A stretch of DNA of 64,000 nt from Arcicella sp034931005 (GCF_034931005.1 NZ_JAYGIN010000030.1:1-64000), one strand, 5' to 3'. Positions 8,552 to 17,115 are shown, counted from the stretch's first letter. Made by a program: numbers and translations. The notes: a model not told the origin generated them from the sequence alone.

Positions 8552-9991
8552 ATGTTTAAAGGCAGAACTATTAAAATACTTTTGGTGGACGATGATGAAG
8601 ACGATTTTTTTCTGACGAGTGATTACATCAAAGAAATTAAAGGACAAAAATTTGAAATAGATTGGGCATATTCTTACGATAACGCACTTCAAAAAATCAA
8701 AGAAAAACAGTATGACCTGTGCTTCTTTGATTTTTTGTTAGGGGCAAAAACAGGTTTAGACCTACTAAAAATAGGAACAGAACATGGTTTGCAAGCTCCT
8801 GTGATACTTTTAACTGGAAAAGGTGATAAAAGTATTGACATGGAAGCCATGATTTTGGGAGCGTTTGACTATTTGGTGAAAAGTGAATTGGATGCCGAAA
8901 AACTGGAAAGATGTATTCGATATTCCCTCGACCGTGCCAATACTTTGGCAACACTTCGAGAAAGTGAAAGAAAATATCGGAACATTTTTGCACAGACCAA
9001 AGAGGCTATTTTTGCTACACAATTGGACGGCACTTTTAGGTATTTTACACCCGCCACTGCTGAATTGTTGGGTTATTCAGAGGAAGAATTAGTCCGCAAA
9101 AAAAGCTACACAACTTTTGTCCGTTCTGACGAACGATTGAGATTTATTACATTGCTGGAAAAACAGGGTGAAATCAGTAATTATGAGGTACAATTAGTAA
9201 CAAAGTTTGGTGAAAGAAAGCAATGTTCTATTCACTGTAATCGCCAAATTGATAGTGAAGGAACTCCCTATTATTTAGGAATTATCCATGATATTACCGC
9301 TCGCAAAAAAGATGAAAGAGATTCTCTTTTGTTTGAAAAAATGGCTGCCACAGGTCGTTTGGTTAGAACATTAGCCCATGAAGTTAGAAACCCATTAACA
9401 AATATTAATTTGTCGTTAGACCAAATGGGAGAGGATTTTGAAGATGAAGATGCAAAGTTTTTTTTGGATATTATTCGTCGTAATAGTCAGAGAATCAATG
9501 ATTTAATTACTGAATTGCTGAATACTTCAAAGCCATCAGAAGTTGTATTTAGCCGCCATGATTTAACTGAAGTATTAGAAACAACCATCGAACAAGCCAT
9601 TGATAGAATCAATTTGAAAGGGATTTTATTGAAGAAAGACTTTTTACCAAATATTTGGCTGGATTTAGATAAATCAAAGATTCAAATTGCGTTTTTAAAT
9701 ATTATTATTAATGCTGTTGAAGCCATGAAAGAAGGAGTAGGGGTTTTAGAAATATCCACTTCATTGATAAATAAAAGTGCCATTGTAACGATAAAAGATA
9801 ATGGAATAGGTATTACTCAAGAACACGTAGGAAGGCTTTTTGAACCTTATTTTACCTCAAAAAATAATGGGATAGGTTTAGGATTAGCGGCAACGCTCAA
9901 TATTATTCAGTCTCACAAAGCAAGGGTAGAAGTTGATTCTGAACTTGAAAAAGGAACAATTTTTACTATTACCTTTTCAAAAGTAGCTTAA
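8552..9991 (+). CDS. REC-PAS-histidine kinase hybrid
   Basis: 479 aa from ATG 8552. A longer in-frame start at 8498 would overlap the previous gene by 46 bp and add residues before the REC strand, so 8552 is preferred. Order: REC (about 1-125; 'LLVDDDEDDFFLTSDYI', Asp in 'DLCFFDFLLG'), PAS (about 140-255; 'ATQLDGTFRYFTPATAELLGYS'), HisKA with His in 'LAHEVRNPLTNI', HATPase with 'NIIINAVEAM', 'DNGIGI' and 'GIGLGLAATLN'. The 'HEVRNPL' H box and 'FEPYFTSK' F box are those of NtrB-like kinases that partner NtrC proteins, so it may feed the activator at 4579. This pairing is inference. Confidence 0.92.
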   Translation: MFKGRTIKILLVDDDEDDFFLTSDYIKEIKGQKFEIDWAYSYDNALQKIKEKQYDLCFFDFLLGAKTGLDLLKIGTEHGLQAPVILLTGKGDKSIDMEAMILGAFDYLVKSELDAEKLERCIRYSLDRANTLATLRESERKYRNIFAQTKEAIFATQLDGTFRYFTPATAELLGYSEEELVRKKSYTTFVRSDERLRFITLLEKQGEISNYEVQLVTKFGERKQCSIHCNRQIDSEGTPYYLGIIHDITARKKDERDSLLFEKMAATGRLVRTLAHEVRNPLTNINLSLDQMGEDFEDEDAKFFLDIIRRNSQRINDLITELLNTSKPSEVVFSRHDLTEVLETTIEQAIDRINLKGILLKKDFLPNIWLDLDKSKIQIAFLNIIINAVEAMKEGVGVLEISTSLINKSAIVTIKDNGIGITQEHVGRLFEPYFTSKNNGIGLGLAATLNIIQSHKARVEVDSELEKGTIFTITFSKVA

Positions 9992-10004
9992 AGGAACTTT
10001 ACTG

Positions 10005-10047
10005 AAAATGAGCTTAGTCAAGGTTTAAAATTGGCTAAGCTCATTTT
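10005..10047. terminator. bidirectional terminator between convergent genes
   Basis: AAAATGAGCTTAG (10005-10017) pairs with CTAAGCTCATTTT (10035-10047), a 13-bp stem followed by T-runs on either strand. It separates the rightward signalling operon from the leftward TspO-like gene. Confidence 0.85.
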
Positions 10048-10070
10048 TATATATTTTAGAATGTTCTGTT

Positions 10071-10913
10071 TTATTTTACCTCAATCAATTCTTTCTTTCT
10101 GGTAAATAGCACTAAAGTTGATGACATCAAAATAGCCACTACCATCATTATAATGCCTAATGCTGCACTGTAAACAATGTATTTATAATAGATGAAGTCT
10201 TGAGTTCTTGCGATGATGATTCCAACTAATGCCCAAATCACGGCAAGAGCTAAATAGCTGTTTCTGAGTTTGATAGTTAGCAAAAATGCGATAAACGTAC
10301 CTGTTAAAATCATGATACTTGCCCACGATTGCCCCGAAATCTCTTCTAAAAGAATACCATTTGCTACCAAAATTGCCGTTACATTGGCAATCGTTGCAAT
10401 ACAAATCCAACCTAAATATGCTCCAAATGAGCCTTTTACAAAAAATCTTACCCAGCCCGTAATGTAAGGTTGAACTGCTCGCAAATGAAGATTTATCTTC
10501 ACTAAACTTATCAAAATACCTATCATAATGACAAGCGACAAAGGCAAAATTTCATAATGCCACGAAATAATCCAAAGAGCATTTAATGAGGCGTTGATGA
10601 TAAAAAGAAAACCGATGGCGTTGAGAATCAAAGCCAAATGTGGTTCTGGTTTCTTACTCAAAAATGATTTGAATTGATAAATAGAAAAGCATAAAAGCAA
10701 CGAGTATATTACGCCCCATATTGAAAAAGTGATACCCGCTGGGACAAATAAGTTGGGATATTTATTGGATAATTCACCTGTTGTTTTACCATTTATCGGC
10801 AAACCATTTGCCAAGCCATTGAGCGCTACCATGATGATAAAAAATACAAAGTTCAGCACTTGAAGTAGTTTTATTCGGGCTGCACTAATGGTTGTTGTTT
10901 GAATATTTTCCAT
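10071..10913 (-). CDS. TspO/MBR-like (tryptophan-rich sensory) membrane protein
   Basis: 280 aa with eight or so hydrophobic helices. Features recalling the family are 'FVPAGITFSIWGVIYSLL' near residue 55-75 and 'NALWIISWHYEI' near 115. It is longer than classic TspO (about 160 aa), as is usual for the Bacteroidota proteins carrying this name. The role in this lineage is unknown; TspO proteins bind porphyrins and respond to stress. It follows the YihY gene with a 3-bp gap, so they form a two-gene operon. Confidence 0.7.
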   Translation of the reverse strand: MENIQTTTISAARIKLLQVLNFVFFIIMVALNGLANGLPINGKTTGELSNKYPNLFVPAGITFSIWGVIYSLLLCFSIYQFKSFLSKKPEPHLALILNAIGFLFIINASLNALWIISWHYEILPLSLVIMIGILISLVKINLHLRAVQPYITGWVRFFVKGSFGAYLGWICIATIANVTAILVANGILLEEISGQSWASIMILTGTFIAFLLTIKLRNSYLALAVIWALVGIIIARTQDFIYYKYIVYSAALGIIMMVVAILMSSTLVLFTRKKELIEVK

Positions 10914-10916
10914 AGT

Positions 10917-11900
10917 CTATTTTTTTATAATTAATTCGTTATTAGGTAATTGGGAGTCATTTTCAATCTTCATGAATTGCCGTCTGTTGACTTCTACTTC
11001 TTGTTTCACAATAAAAACAGCCTGTTCATTTGGTTCAATTGGTTTGCCATATCTTTTGGTATAGACTTTCGTGAATTCAGCCCCTAAAAATAAAATTGTC
11101 GAAGAATAATATACCCAAAGTAGTATAATAATTACAGAACCTGCTGCTCCAAATGCCCCACTTACATTTGATTGACCTAAGTAAAATCCAATGACAGATT
11201 TACCAAGCATAAATAAAACTGCCGTTACCGACGAACCAATGAGGGTATCTTTCCATCTGATTTTTCCGTCAGGCAGAATTTTAAAAATCACGGCAAAAAG
11301 TAAACTTATCACGACAAAAACTACCAAGAAATTGACAATACCTAAGAAATAGACCGTGGCATCTTCAAAATAGAGTTTTAGTCGATTACTAAAAATGTCC
11401 AAAAAAGCGTTTGCCAATAACGAAACCATTAATAGAAAACCCAATGTAATGATTAGCGAAAATGACAAAAAACGATTAGTCAAATATTTTATCCAACTAT
11501 TTTTAGGTTTTGCTTTTAATGACCAAATAAAATTGATAGAATCCTGAATTTCAGCAAAAACACCTGTGGCTCCTATCAATAATGTCCCTGTTCCGATAAC
11601 TGCGGCAATTCCTGATTTGTTAGAAAGTTCTGCATTTTTAATTAATTCTTGTACTTGTTTTGCTGCCTCTCCACCAATTAACCATTTTATTTGCCCATAA
11701 ATTTCTCCTTGAATGGCATCTTTCCCAAAGAAAATTCCTGCTACTGAAATAATAACAATTAACATGGGGGCTAATGAAAAAATGGTATAGTATGAAAGTG
11801 AAGCACTCAATTTCATAGCATTATCATTAGAAAATTCTGTGAAAATTTCACTGGTAAACTGTATATATTCTTTCAATTTTTTCTTGAGGGTAATATCCAT
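10917..11900 (-). CDS. YihY/BrkB-family inner-membrane protein
   Basis: 327 aa with six hydrophobic segments. Typical family features are 'LSASLSYYTIFSLAPMLIVI' in two pieces near residues 30-50, 'GATGVFAEIQDSINFIW' and 'LPDGKIRWKDTLIGS', and the final 'VSGAFGAAGSVIIILLWVYYSSTILFLGAEFTKVY'-type region. The family was once misnamed RNase BN; the true function is unknown. It lies upstream of the TspO-like gene in the same operon. The C-terminal 30 residues are hydrophilic. Confidence 0.92.
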   Translation of the reverse strand: MDITLKKKLKEYIQFTSEIFTEFSNDNAMKLSASLSYYTIFSLAPMLIVIISVAGIFFGKDAIQGEIYGQIKWLIGGEAAKQVQELIKNAELSNKSGIAAVIGTGTLLIGATGVFAEIQDSINFIWSLKAKPKNSWIKYLTNRFLSFSLIITLGFLLMVSLLANAFLDIFSNRLKLYFEDATVYFLGIVNFLVVFVVISLLFAVIFKILPDGKIRWKDTLIGSSVTAVLFMLGKSVIGFYLGQSNVSGAFGAAGSVIIILLWVYYSSTILFLGAEFTKVYTKRYGKPIEPNEQAVFIVKQEVEVNRRQFMKIENDSQLPNNELIIKK

Positions 11901-11979
11901 ATTTTGATTTTAGTAAGTTTTCATACACAAGACTAACACTTTAGTGCCACCGTTGTTTTAGTCATCAAATCAACATTAT

Positions 11980-11995
11980 TGGGGTTTATTTTCTA
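11980..11995 (+). promoter_or_regulatory. weak sigma-54-like element upstream of the lmo0937-type gene
   Basis: TGGGGT-TTATT-TTCTA fits the 6-5-5 spacing of -24/-12 elements but lacks the -12 GC. It lies about 140 bp before the small membrane gene at 12122. It is listed because similar elements precede other genes in this cluster. Confidence 0.2.
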
Positions 11996-12121
11996 CACTT
12001 TACCCATTCTTTTTACTCAAATTTTATCACTTTTCTACATAATTGCTTGTTTTTCAGATTGGTACAGGAATTTAAACGTATTGTTAAATCAAACAATATA
12101 AACATTTAAACACTAAAAATT

Positions 12122-12271
12122 ATGAGAAATCTATTGTATATCATTGCAGTAATATTAGTTATAGGTTGGTTATTGGGAGTATTTGCTTACAGCGTAGGCG
12201 GTATCATTCATATTTTACTTGTGTTAGCAATCGTATCAATCATCTTATCGTTCATTCGTAGAGGTGTATAA
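12122..12271 (+). CDS. lmo0937-family small membrane protein
   Basis: 49 aa: two hydrophobic helices separated by 'GVFAYSVGGIIH' and ending 'SFIRRGV'. This matches the layout of the lmo0937/DUF5670 family of stress-associated small membrane proteins ('..ILVIGWLLG..GG.IHILLVLAI...'). It is too short for standard ORF cut-offs. ATG 12122 is the only sensible start. It is followed 40 bp later by another small membrane gene. Confidence 0.8.
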   Translation: MRNLLYIIAVILVIGWLLGVFAYSVGGIIHILLVLAIVSIILSFIRRGV

Positions 12272-12311
12272 ATTAAGATTCAGATATATAGAACCTTAAA
12301 CTTTAACTATC

Positions 12312-12488
12312 ATGGAACAAATCATTTTCGTTTTATCATCGCTCGGCATTATTGCTTTGGCTATATTCTTTGGATTTGCCTTTTTGAAAATTGAGAAAGA
12401 TTATCTAAATCCTGACCCTTTCGCCAGTAAAGATTTTGATTCGTTCCTGAAGAAAGTCAAAGGTAATTCTTCAAGAATACGCTATTAA
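12312..12488 (+). CDS. small single-TM hypothetical protein, 58 aa
   Basis: One N-terminal hydrophobic helix (about residues 3-26) and a charged tail with 'DPDPF'-like character ('LNPDPFASKDFDSFLKKV'). I do not recognise a family. It follows the lmo0937-type gene on the same strand and is closed by a terminator at 12601, so the two probably form a small operon. Confidence 0.6.
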   Translation: MEQIIFVLSSLGIIALAIFFGFAFLKIEKDYLNPDPFASKDFDSFLKKVKGNSSRIRY

Positions 12489-12600
12489 CGATACAAAAAG
12501 TAGAATATGTTTGAGATGGAGGGTTTCATACGTATGTTAACTTTTGATTAAATATTTTGTATTGCTTCTTGTTTAAATTTTATTAAATCCAAATTATTAG

Positions 12601-12634
12601 AGAGAGGGGTGTGCATTCATTCCTCTCTTTTTTT
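12601..12634 (+). terminator. rho-independent terminator
   Basis: AGAGAGG (12601-12607) pairs with CCTCTCT (12622-12628), followed by a run of seven T. It ends the small-membrane-protein operon and lies 20 bp before the AI-2E-family gene. Confidence 0.8.
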
Positions 12635-12654
12635 AACCATTATTGAAATAACTC

Positions 12655-13839
12655 ATGAAATCTAACTTTCCGTATATCATTAAATTGGCATTTTCGCTGA
12701 TTTGTGTTACTATTTTGGTGTATTGGCTCAAAGTATTAGAAGATATTTTAGTGCCATTATTTGTAGCAATCATTTTGGCAATGGCTCTTTATCCAATTGA
12801 TAAATGGCTCGAAAAGAGAGGAATTAGTAGGGTTTTTGCCATCACTATTTCGCTGATTTTATTTATGGTTTTCACTTCTTATTTAGTTTGGTTGGCATCT
12901 AATCAGATTGTTAGTTTTGGTGAAATGCTCCCACAATTAGAGCAGAAATTTACTCATATTTTTGCTGATTGTCAGAAATTGGCAGAACGTTATCTACACG
13001 TCGGAAAGAATACACAAATAGCAAAATTGAAGCAATATGGTACTGGAATAATTGGTGGAGGAGGTGGCTCATTTTTCTCTTCTGCACTATCTACTACTGG
13101 AAATATGCTTGGAAATTTATCGTTAATTCCAATTTATATGTTCTTTTTGCTCTATTATCGGGATTTCTTCAAAATGTTCTTTTATAAAGTTTTTCCCAAT
13201 GTAAGGCGATACACAATTGATACTGTTCTCACAAAAATATACGATGTTGTACATAGTTACCTAACAGGGTTGGTCACGGTAACGCTTATTGTAGGCACGC
13301 TAAATACGATTGGGTTATTGGTTTTGGGTATTGATTATGCCGTTTTCTTTGGTTTCTTGGCGGCGGCTCTACTCATCATTCCTTTTGTCGGTATTTTAAT
13401 TGGCTCAATTCTGCCAATTATTGTGGCTCTCATCACCAAAGATTCCCCAATGTATGCTGTTGGGGTAGCAGGTGTTTTTATTTTTGTGCAATTTTTAGAA
13501 GGCAATTTTATTACTCCTCAAGTGGTTGGGTCCAAAATCAGTATCAATGGTTTAGTAGCCATTATTGCTCTCTTGTTGGGTTCAGCCCTTTGGGGAATTG
13601 CAGGAATGGCACTTTCATTGCCTACAACGGCAATTTTGAAAGTTATCTTCGATTCCGTTCATGAATTAAAACCCTATGGATATTTATTGGGTGAGCCAGA
13701 CCATAATAGACTTTTGCAGGAAAAGAAAAAGCGAATGAAAGATTTTATGCCTGATTTGGTGGAAACAATTACTGAAACCACTGAAGACGTAAAATCATTG
13801 GTGAAAGGGAAAAAGAGAACTCCAAAGTCAGTTCAGTAG
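12655..13839 (+). CDS. AI-2E-family (PerM/YhhT-like) transporter
   Basis: 394 aa, eight predicted membrane helices: paired helices at about residues 10-45 and 60-80, then a cytoplasmic/amphipathic section and helices from about 150 to 345. Family motifs include 'LIPIYMFFLLYYRDFF', 'FLEGNFITPQVVGSKISINGLVAI' and 'WGIAGMALSLPTTAILK'. The family comprises putative exporters (AI-2, Na+/H+); substrate here is unknown. The charged C-terminal tail is longer than the minimal family core. Confidence 0.93.
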   Translation: MKSNFPYIIKLAFSLICVTILVYWLKVLEDILVPLFVAIILAMALYPIDKWLEKRGISRVFAITISLILFMVFTSYLVWLASNQIVSFGEMLPQLEQKFTHIFADCQKLAERYLHVGKNTQIAKLKQYGTGIIGGGGGSFFSSALSTTGNMLGNLSLIPIYMFFLLYYRDFFKMFFYKVFPNVRRYTIDTVLTKIYDVVHSYLTGLVTVTLIVGTLNTIGLLVLGIDYAVFFGFLAAALLIIPFVGILIGSILPIIVALITKDSPMYAVGVAGVFIFVQFLEGNFITPQVVGSKISINGLVAIIALLLGSALWGIAGMALSLPTTAILKVIFDSVHELKPYGYLLGEPDHNRLLQEKKKRMKDFMPDLVETITETTEDVKSLVKGKKRTPKSVQ

Positions 13840-13864
13840 TTGCCTGCCTATTTTTTAAGTCATG

Positions 13865-13894
13865 ATGAGTGCCTCAAAAGGGTACTCATTTTTT
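13865..13894 (+). terminator. rho-independent terminator
   Basis: ATGAGTGCCT pairs imperfectly with AGGGTACTCAT around a CAAA loop, followed by a T-run. It ends the AI-2E-family gene. Confidence 0.7.
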
Positions 13895-13943
13895 GTGGGA
13901 AATTACCCATAATCGAGTAAAATATCCGCACCTTTCCTAAGAT

Positions 13944-13959
13944 TGGGGTATTATTTGCC
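13944..13959 (+). promoter_or_regulatory. candidate sigma-54 promoter of the PorT-like gene
   Basis: TGGGGT-ATTAT-TTGCC has the exact GG-N10-GC geometry of -24/-12 promoters. It lies about 100 bp before the outer-membrane gene at 14057. rpoN and an NtrC-type activator lie 10 kb upstream. Confidence 0.45.
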
Positions 13960-14056
13960 CAATAATTAAGTGGATTGTTGGAAATTAATACTGGTATAAT
14001 CATTTTATAATCTTTATTGTAAAATTGTTAAGGTATTAATAATCAAATAGATAATT

Positions 14057-14713
14057 ATGAAAAAGGTAATATTAGTATCCATTTTAGCCATATCAAGTAT
14101 AAGTGCTTTTGCCCAAGAAAAGTCTTTCACGGCAGGTCTAAGATTGGGAGTCAATTTATCTCAAGTGAGTGGAAATGATTTGTCATTATCGTCGGGAGGG
14201 AAAGTTTTTAATTTTAGTCCAAACGATACCCGAGCTTATGGATTTGTAGGGGGTGTTTTTTTAAGATTTGGTAAAACGATATTTATCCAACCCGAAATTT
14301 TACTTTCTCAAAAAGGAGGTAAGTTCAATGTATTTGAAGATGGAAAAGCCAATGGAAAAACAGTTGATTTGAAACTGACCAACTTAGATTTACCGATTTT
14401 GGTTGGTATAAAAATTGGAAATGTTTTAAGGGTAAATGCTGGTCCAGTTGCTACTTTTAAATTATCAGATAGTGGAAATTTGGGAGATAGTATTGAAGAA
14501 TATCAAGGGCAAAAAGCGAGCGAAATTTTCAACAATGTTACACTGGGTTATCAAGCAGGTGTAGGGTTTGATATTGGAATGTTGAACTTGGATTTGAGAT
14601 ACGAAGGGAATGTAAATGACGTAGTTAACGTGAAATTTACTAATCCGAGTACAGCCGCAAAATTTGCTTCTAAAGGAAATTCGCTTCAGGCAACAGTCGG
14701 AATCCATTTTTAG
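14057..14713 (+). CDS. PorT-like outer-membrane beta-barrel protein
   Basis: 218 aa. A signal peptide ends about residue 20 ('ISAFAQ/E'). The rest shows alternating amphipathic strands starting 'FTAGLRLGVNLSQVSG', with 'RFGKTIFIQPEILLSQKGG' and the C-terminal strand 'LQATVGIHF' ending in Phe, as expected for BAM-inserted barrels. This is the Bacteroidota 'outer membrane protein beta-barrel' family, length normal. It stands alone, with a candidate sigma-54 element upstream and stress-type genes downstream. Confidence 0.88.
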   Translation: MKKVILVSILAISSISAFAQEKSFTAGLRLGVNLSQVSGNDLSLSSGGKVFNFSPNDTRAYGFVGGVFLRFGKTIFIQPEILLSQKGGKFNVFEDGKANGKTVDLKLTNLDLPILVGIKIGNVLRVNAGPVATFKLSDSGNLGDSIEEYQGQKASEIFNNVTLGYQAGVGFDIGMLNLDLRYEGNVNDVVNVKFTNPSTAAKFASKGNSLQATVGIHF

Positions 14714-14734
14714 GGAAATTCCTATAAAGTGGAA

Positions 14735-14751
14735 TTGGATAGAAATTTACC
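14735..14751 (+). promoter_or_regulatory. weak sigma-54-like element upstream of the coiled-coil lipoprotein
   Basis: TGGATA-GAAAT-TTACC keeps the spacing but has AC instead of GC at -12. It is about 100 bp before the gene at 14850. Low confidence on its own. Confidence 0.2.
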
Positions 14752-14849
14752 CAAAAAAGGACAATGTTGAGGTGTTTTTTCTACAAATTTCCACAAAAAA
14801 CAACATTTATTATACTGGAACATATTTTTAACATAAAATTTTAATTACA

Positions 14850-15305
14850 ATGAAAAAGAACGTATTGGTTTTTGCAAGTTTATTAGCGTTGGGTACTTTC
14901 ACATTTACGTCATGCTCTCGAAGCGAAAAAAAGGAAATTGCTGAAAAAACGCAAGATGCTCAAGATAAGGTGGCGAATGAAGTTGACGATGTTGCCTCTG
15001 ATGTGAAGGAAAAAGCAAATGAAACCGCTGAAGACATCAAAGAGGAAAGATTGGAAATGGCGAATAAAATCGAGCAAAAACGCAGCGAATTGAAAGCGGA
15101 AGTTTCTGAAATGGACGCAAAAATGAATAAAGCAACTGATAAGGAAAAGGCTCGTTGGAAAGAAAGAAAAGCTAAAATCCAATCAAAAATTGATGACTTA
15201 GGTAATTCATTAACGGATGTTAAGTCAGATACAAAACAAGGTTGGAAAGAATTTAAAGCAGATTTGAATAAGAAAATTGACAATATTCAAGAGGATATTA
15301 AATAA
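14850..15305 (+). CDS. coiled-coil lipoprotein, LEA/apolipoprotein-like
   Basis: 151 aa. A lipoprotein signal ends at the lipobox 'FTFTSC' (Cys about residue 22). The mature part is almost wholly charged amphipathic helix ('EVDDVASDVKEKANETAEDIKEERLEM...'), with the 11-residue-like periodicity of LEA and apolipoprotein A1-type proteins. It is probably anchored to the outer or inner membrane facing the periplasm. Its content resembles the cytoplasmic protein at 16128, suggesting related desiccation or osmotic protection roles; that is inference. Confidence 0.8.
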   Translation: MKKNVLVFASLLALGTFTFTSCSRSEKKEIAEKTQDAQDKVANEVDDVASDVKEKANETAEDIKEERLEMANKIEQKRSELKAEVSEMDAKMNKATDKEKARWKERKAKIQSKIDDLGNSLTDVKSDTKQGWKEFKADLNKKIDNIQEDIK

Positions 15306-15363
15306 ATTTTATTCGATTTTTTGAATATACATTTCATCAAAACATAATAGTAGGTTTACTTCA

Positions 15364-15723
15364 TAGTGGTTAGATTGTGAGAAATAGGGAGCATTCTTTG
15401 CTCCTATATTCTTCTCTCCATAATGAATAAATTATAAGTGGTTAGGTTGCAGTTAAACAGGGAAATTTATTGATTTCCCTGTTTCTTATTAAAATTGCAA
15501 TCAGCATTTACCAAAGATTTTAATTGAAAAAACTGGTTAGATAGTGAAAGTGGTTCTTTCACATTTCTTTTTGTTTTACATGGAAATTTACATAAGTGTT
15601 AGATTTATAGATAGTTAACATTTGAAAATGTAGAATCTAATCTTAGTGTTTTCCAAAGATTTTATAATTTAAGCAGTTAGGGTTTTGGTTAAAGGAATAG
15701 CTTGATGGGCTATTCCTTTTTTG
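15364..15723 (+). ncRNA. tandem array of GTTAG-plus-hairpin modules (possible small RNAs)
   Basis: The motif AGTGGTTAG or a close variant recurs at about 15366, 15437, 15532, 15598 and 15673, spaced 66-95 bp. Four are followed within 10-20 nt by an unrelated hairpin: AGGGAGC/GCTCCT (15387-15407), ACAGGGAAA/TTTCCCTGT (15457-15483), GTGAAAG/CTTTCAC (about 15544-15562) and AGGAATAGC/GCTATTCCT with T-run (15693-15723). Two modules share an upstream CCAAAGATTTT (about 15512 and 15653). The second and fourth hairpins look like terminators. The layout suggests diverged tandem small-RNA genes; no known family is recognised. Confidence 0.4.
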
Positions 15724-15820
15724 TTTTATGTTAAACAAATTTCTGTCAGTGCAAATGGCTTGGCGAAAAGTAATTTCAACTTTCGGCAAGCTCTCAATCA
15801 AATACTTTAAGATAAGATTA

Positions 15821-15961
15821 CGGAACTATCTACAATTTGTCGGAGAATAAAATTAGCCCACAGATTGTACTGATTCAACGGATAAATTTAAAGAAAAATC
15901 AGTGTAAATCTGTTCTATCAGTGGTCTAATTTTGTCTTGCAACAAATAGTAGATAATTCCG
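15821..15961. mobile_element. MITE-like element, copy 1 (141 bp)
   Basis: It begins CGGAACTATCTACAATTTGT and its reverse complement begins CGGAATTATCTACTATTTGT, so the ends are about 45-bp imperfect terminal inverted repeats. It is flanked by a perfect 8-bp direct repeat TAAGATTA (15813-15820 and 15962-15969). It has no coding capacity. A second copy, slightly longer, is at 18486. An internal deletion of about 20 bp relative to copy 2 removes part of the 'GATTTACACGGAT' segment. Confidence 0.85.
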
Positions 15962-16020
15962 TAAGATTATATAGAAAACTCATTAAAAAGTGTTCTCAAT
16001 TTGCTACATTTTCTACATAG

Positions 16021-16036
16021 TGGGGAGTATCTTTCT
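16021..16036 (+). promoter_or_regulatory. weak sigma-54-like element upstream of the LEA-like gene
   Basis: TGGGGA-GTATC-TTTCT keeps the 6-5-5 spacing, with TC instead of GC at -12. It lies about 90 bp before the gene at 16128. Confidence 0.25.
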
Positions 16037-16127
16037 CAAAAAAAGGCGTTTTTTACCTTCAAATTGAGTGGAATGAGAATTTTAATATTAATCGTGAAAC
16101 AATTAATTTTTAACTCAAACTATTATC

Positions 16128-16445
16128 ATGGAAACTACAAAAGAACAATTAATCAGAGAAGCCGCAGAACATAAAGCTGAAACATTAGATAAAAAAGTGG
16201 ACGTTTTAAAAGCGGAAGCAACTGAAAAAATTGATGATGTAAAAATCGGGGCGGTTAATTTAGCCGAAAATGCTTCTGATAAAGCAGAAGATTTAAAAGA
16301 ACAAGCTACCGACAAGTGGGAAGAAATCAAAGATAAAGCTGCCGATACTTTAGAAGATGTAAAAGATAAAGCAGAAGAAATTGGTGATAAAATCGCTGAT
16401 AAATACGAAGAATTGAAAGAGAAAGCCAAAGCAGCTCTCAGCTAA
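16128..16445 (+). CDS. LEA-like amphipathic helical protein, 105 aa
   Basis: A fully hydrophilic, Lys/Glu/Ala/Asp-rich protein without signal peptide, one continuous helix by appearance ('EQATDKWEEIKDKAADTLEDVKDKAEEIG' type periods). It has near 11-residue repeats with K-A-x-E/D spacing, as in group 3 LEA and apolipoprotein A1-like proteins. Such proteins protect against desiccation or membrane stress. It is followed by a strong terminator at 16472, so it is monocistronic. Base composition on the opposite strand gives an artificial Ser/Ala-rich ORF, which is a shadow. Confidence 0.75.
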   Translation: METTKEQLIREAAEHKAETLDKKVDVLKAEATEKIDDVKIGAVNLAENASDKAEDLKEQATDKWEEIKDKAADTLEDVKDKAEEIGDKIADKYEELKEKAKAALS

Positions 16446-16471
16446 TTTTTTGAAAAATCTAAACCTAAATA

Positions 16472-16503
16472 TGGGTCATTTTGTGAAAAATGACCCACTT
16501 ATT
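16472..16503 (+). terminator. rho-independent terminator
   Basis: TGGGTCATTTT pairs with AAAATGACCCA (16472-16497), followed by CTTATTTT. It covers an upstream in-frame ATG (16490) of the next gene, which favours the later start at 16508. Confidence 0.8.
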
Positions 16504-16507
16504 TTCT

Positions 16508-17002
16508 ATGACAACACAATATGATGTTCTTATTTTGGCTTTGAATGAGCTAATTGAGATAAATAATAGTAGAATTGATGGCTATAAGAAAGCCACCGAT
16601 GATATGGATGGGGGAGACTTGAAAGGGATTTTTCAAGGTATGATACATGAAAGCGAAGGTTTTGCGGAGGCATTAACCGAACACGTTATCAAATTTGACG
16701 GAGAACCAGCAACCGAAAGTACCGTCGTTGGAAAAATTCATCAAGCTTGGTTAGATTTTAAAGCGTTAATCGTTTCTGATAATCGAGAAACTATTTTGAG
16801 TTCTTGCGAGTTTGGCGATAAATCAGCAATTGAAGTTTACGAGACAACTTTAAGTCTGGAAAAGGTAAAAGCTTCGCCTGAGTTAGAAAATTTATTGATG
16901 GCTCAAAAATCTTCTATCTCAGAATCCTTGAAAATTATTCAATCACTGAAATCATCTTCGCATGATGCCAAGGAGGAGCAAAAAGTTTTAGAAAATCAAT
17001 AA
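16508..17002 (+). CDS. DUF2383/PA2169-type four-helix-bundle protein
   Basis: 164 aa from ATG 16508; a start at 16490 would lie inside the previous gene's terminator. The sequence begins 'MTTQYDVLILALNELIEINNSRIDGYKKA', the typical DUF2383 opening, and contains 'ILSSCEFGDKSAIEVYETTL'. The family folds as a ferritin-like four-helix bundle and is found near stress and envelope genes; its function is unknown. A diverged paralogue follows at 17116. The C-terminal 20 residues are a charged tail. Confidence 0.8.
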   Translation: MTTQYDVLILALNELIEINNSRIDGYKKATDDMDGGDLKGIFQGMIHESEGFAEALTEHVIKFDGEPATESTVVGKIHQAWLDFKALIVSDNRETILSSCEFGDKSAIEVYETTLSLEKVKASPELENLLMAQKSSISESLKIIQSLKSSSHDAKEEQKVLENQ

Positions 17003-17043
17003 TTGAGCATTATTGAAACAAGGTGTAAGTTAATTTATGGTAC

Positions 17044-17079
17044 AAAGGGATATTATAGCGAAAGTTATGGCATCCCTTT
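17044..17079 (+). terminator. weak hairpin after the DUF2383 gene
   Basis: AAAGGGAT (17044-17051) pairs with ATCCCTTT (17072-17079) around a 20-nt loop. There is no strong T-run after it, so termination is uncertain. Confidence 0.35.
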
Positions 17080-17115
17080 CAATATAATTTACTGTACATT
17101 TTAACATTTACAACA

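Larger units (their letters stand above)
15306..16127. other. 822-bp gap with hairpin array and a MITE
   Basis: No open reading frame stands out. The gap contains a tandem set of GTTAG-plus-hairpin modules (15364-15723), a MITE-like element (15821-15961) with its target duplication, and a sigma-54-like element at 16021 ahead of the next gene. It is the richest non-coding stretch in the host arm. Confidence 0.7.

Noticed and set aside
16115..16429. Ser/Ala-rich minus-strand ORF opposite the LEA-like gene
   Set aside because: It is the mirror of a Lys/Glu/Ala-rich coding strand and has no support of its own; similar shadows occur opposite 14850-15305 and 46697-47647.
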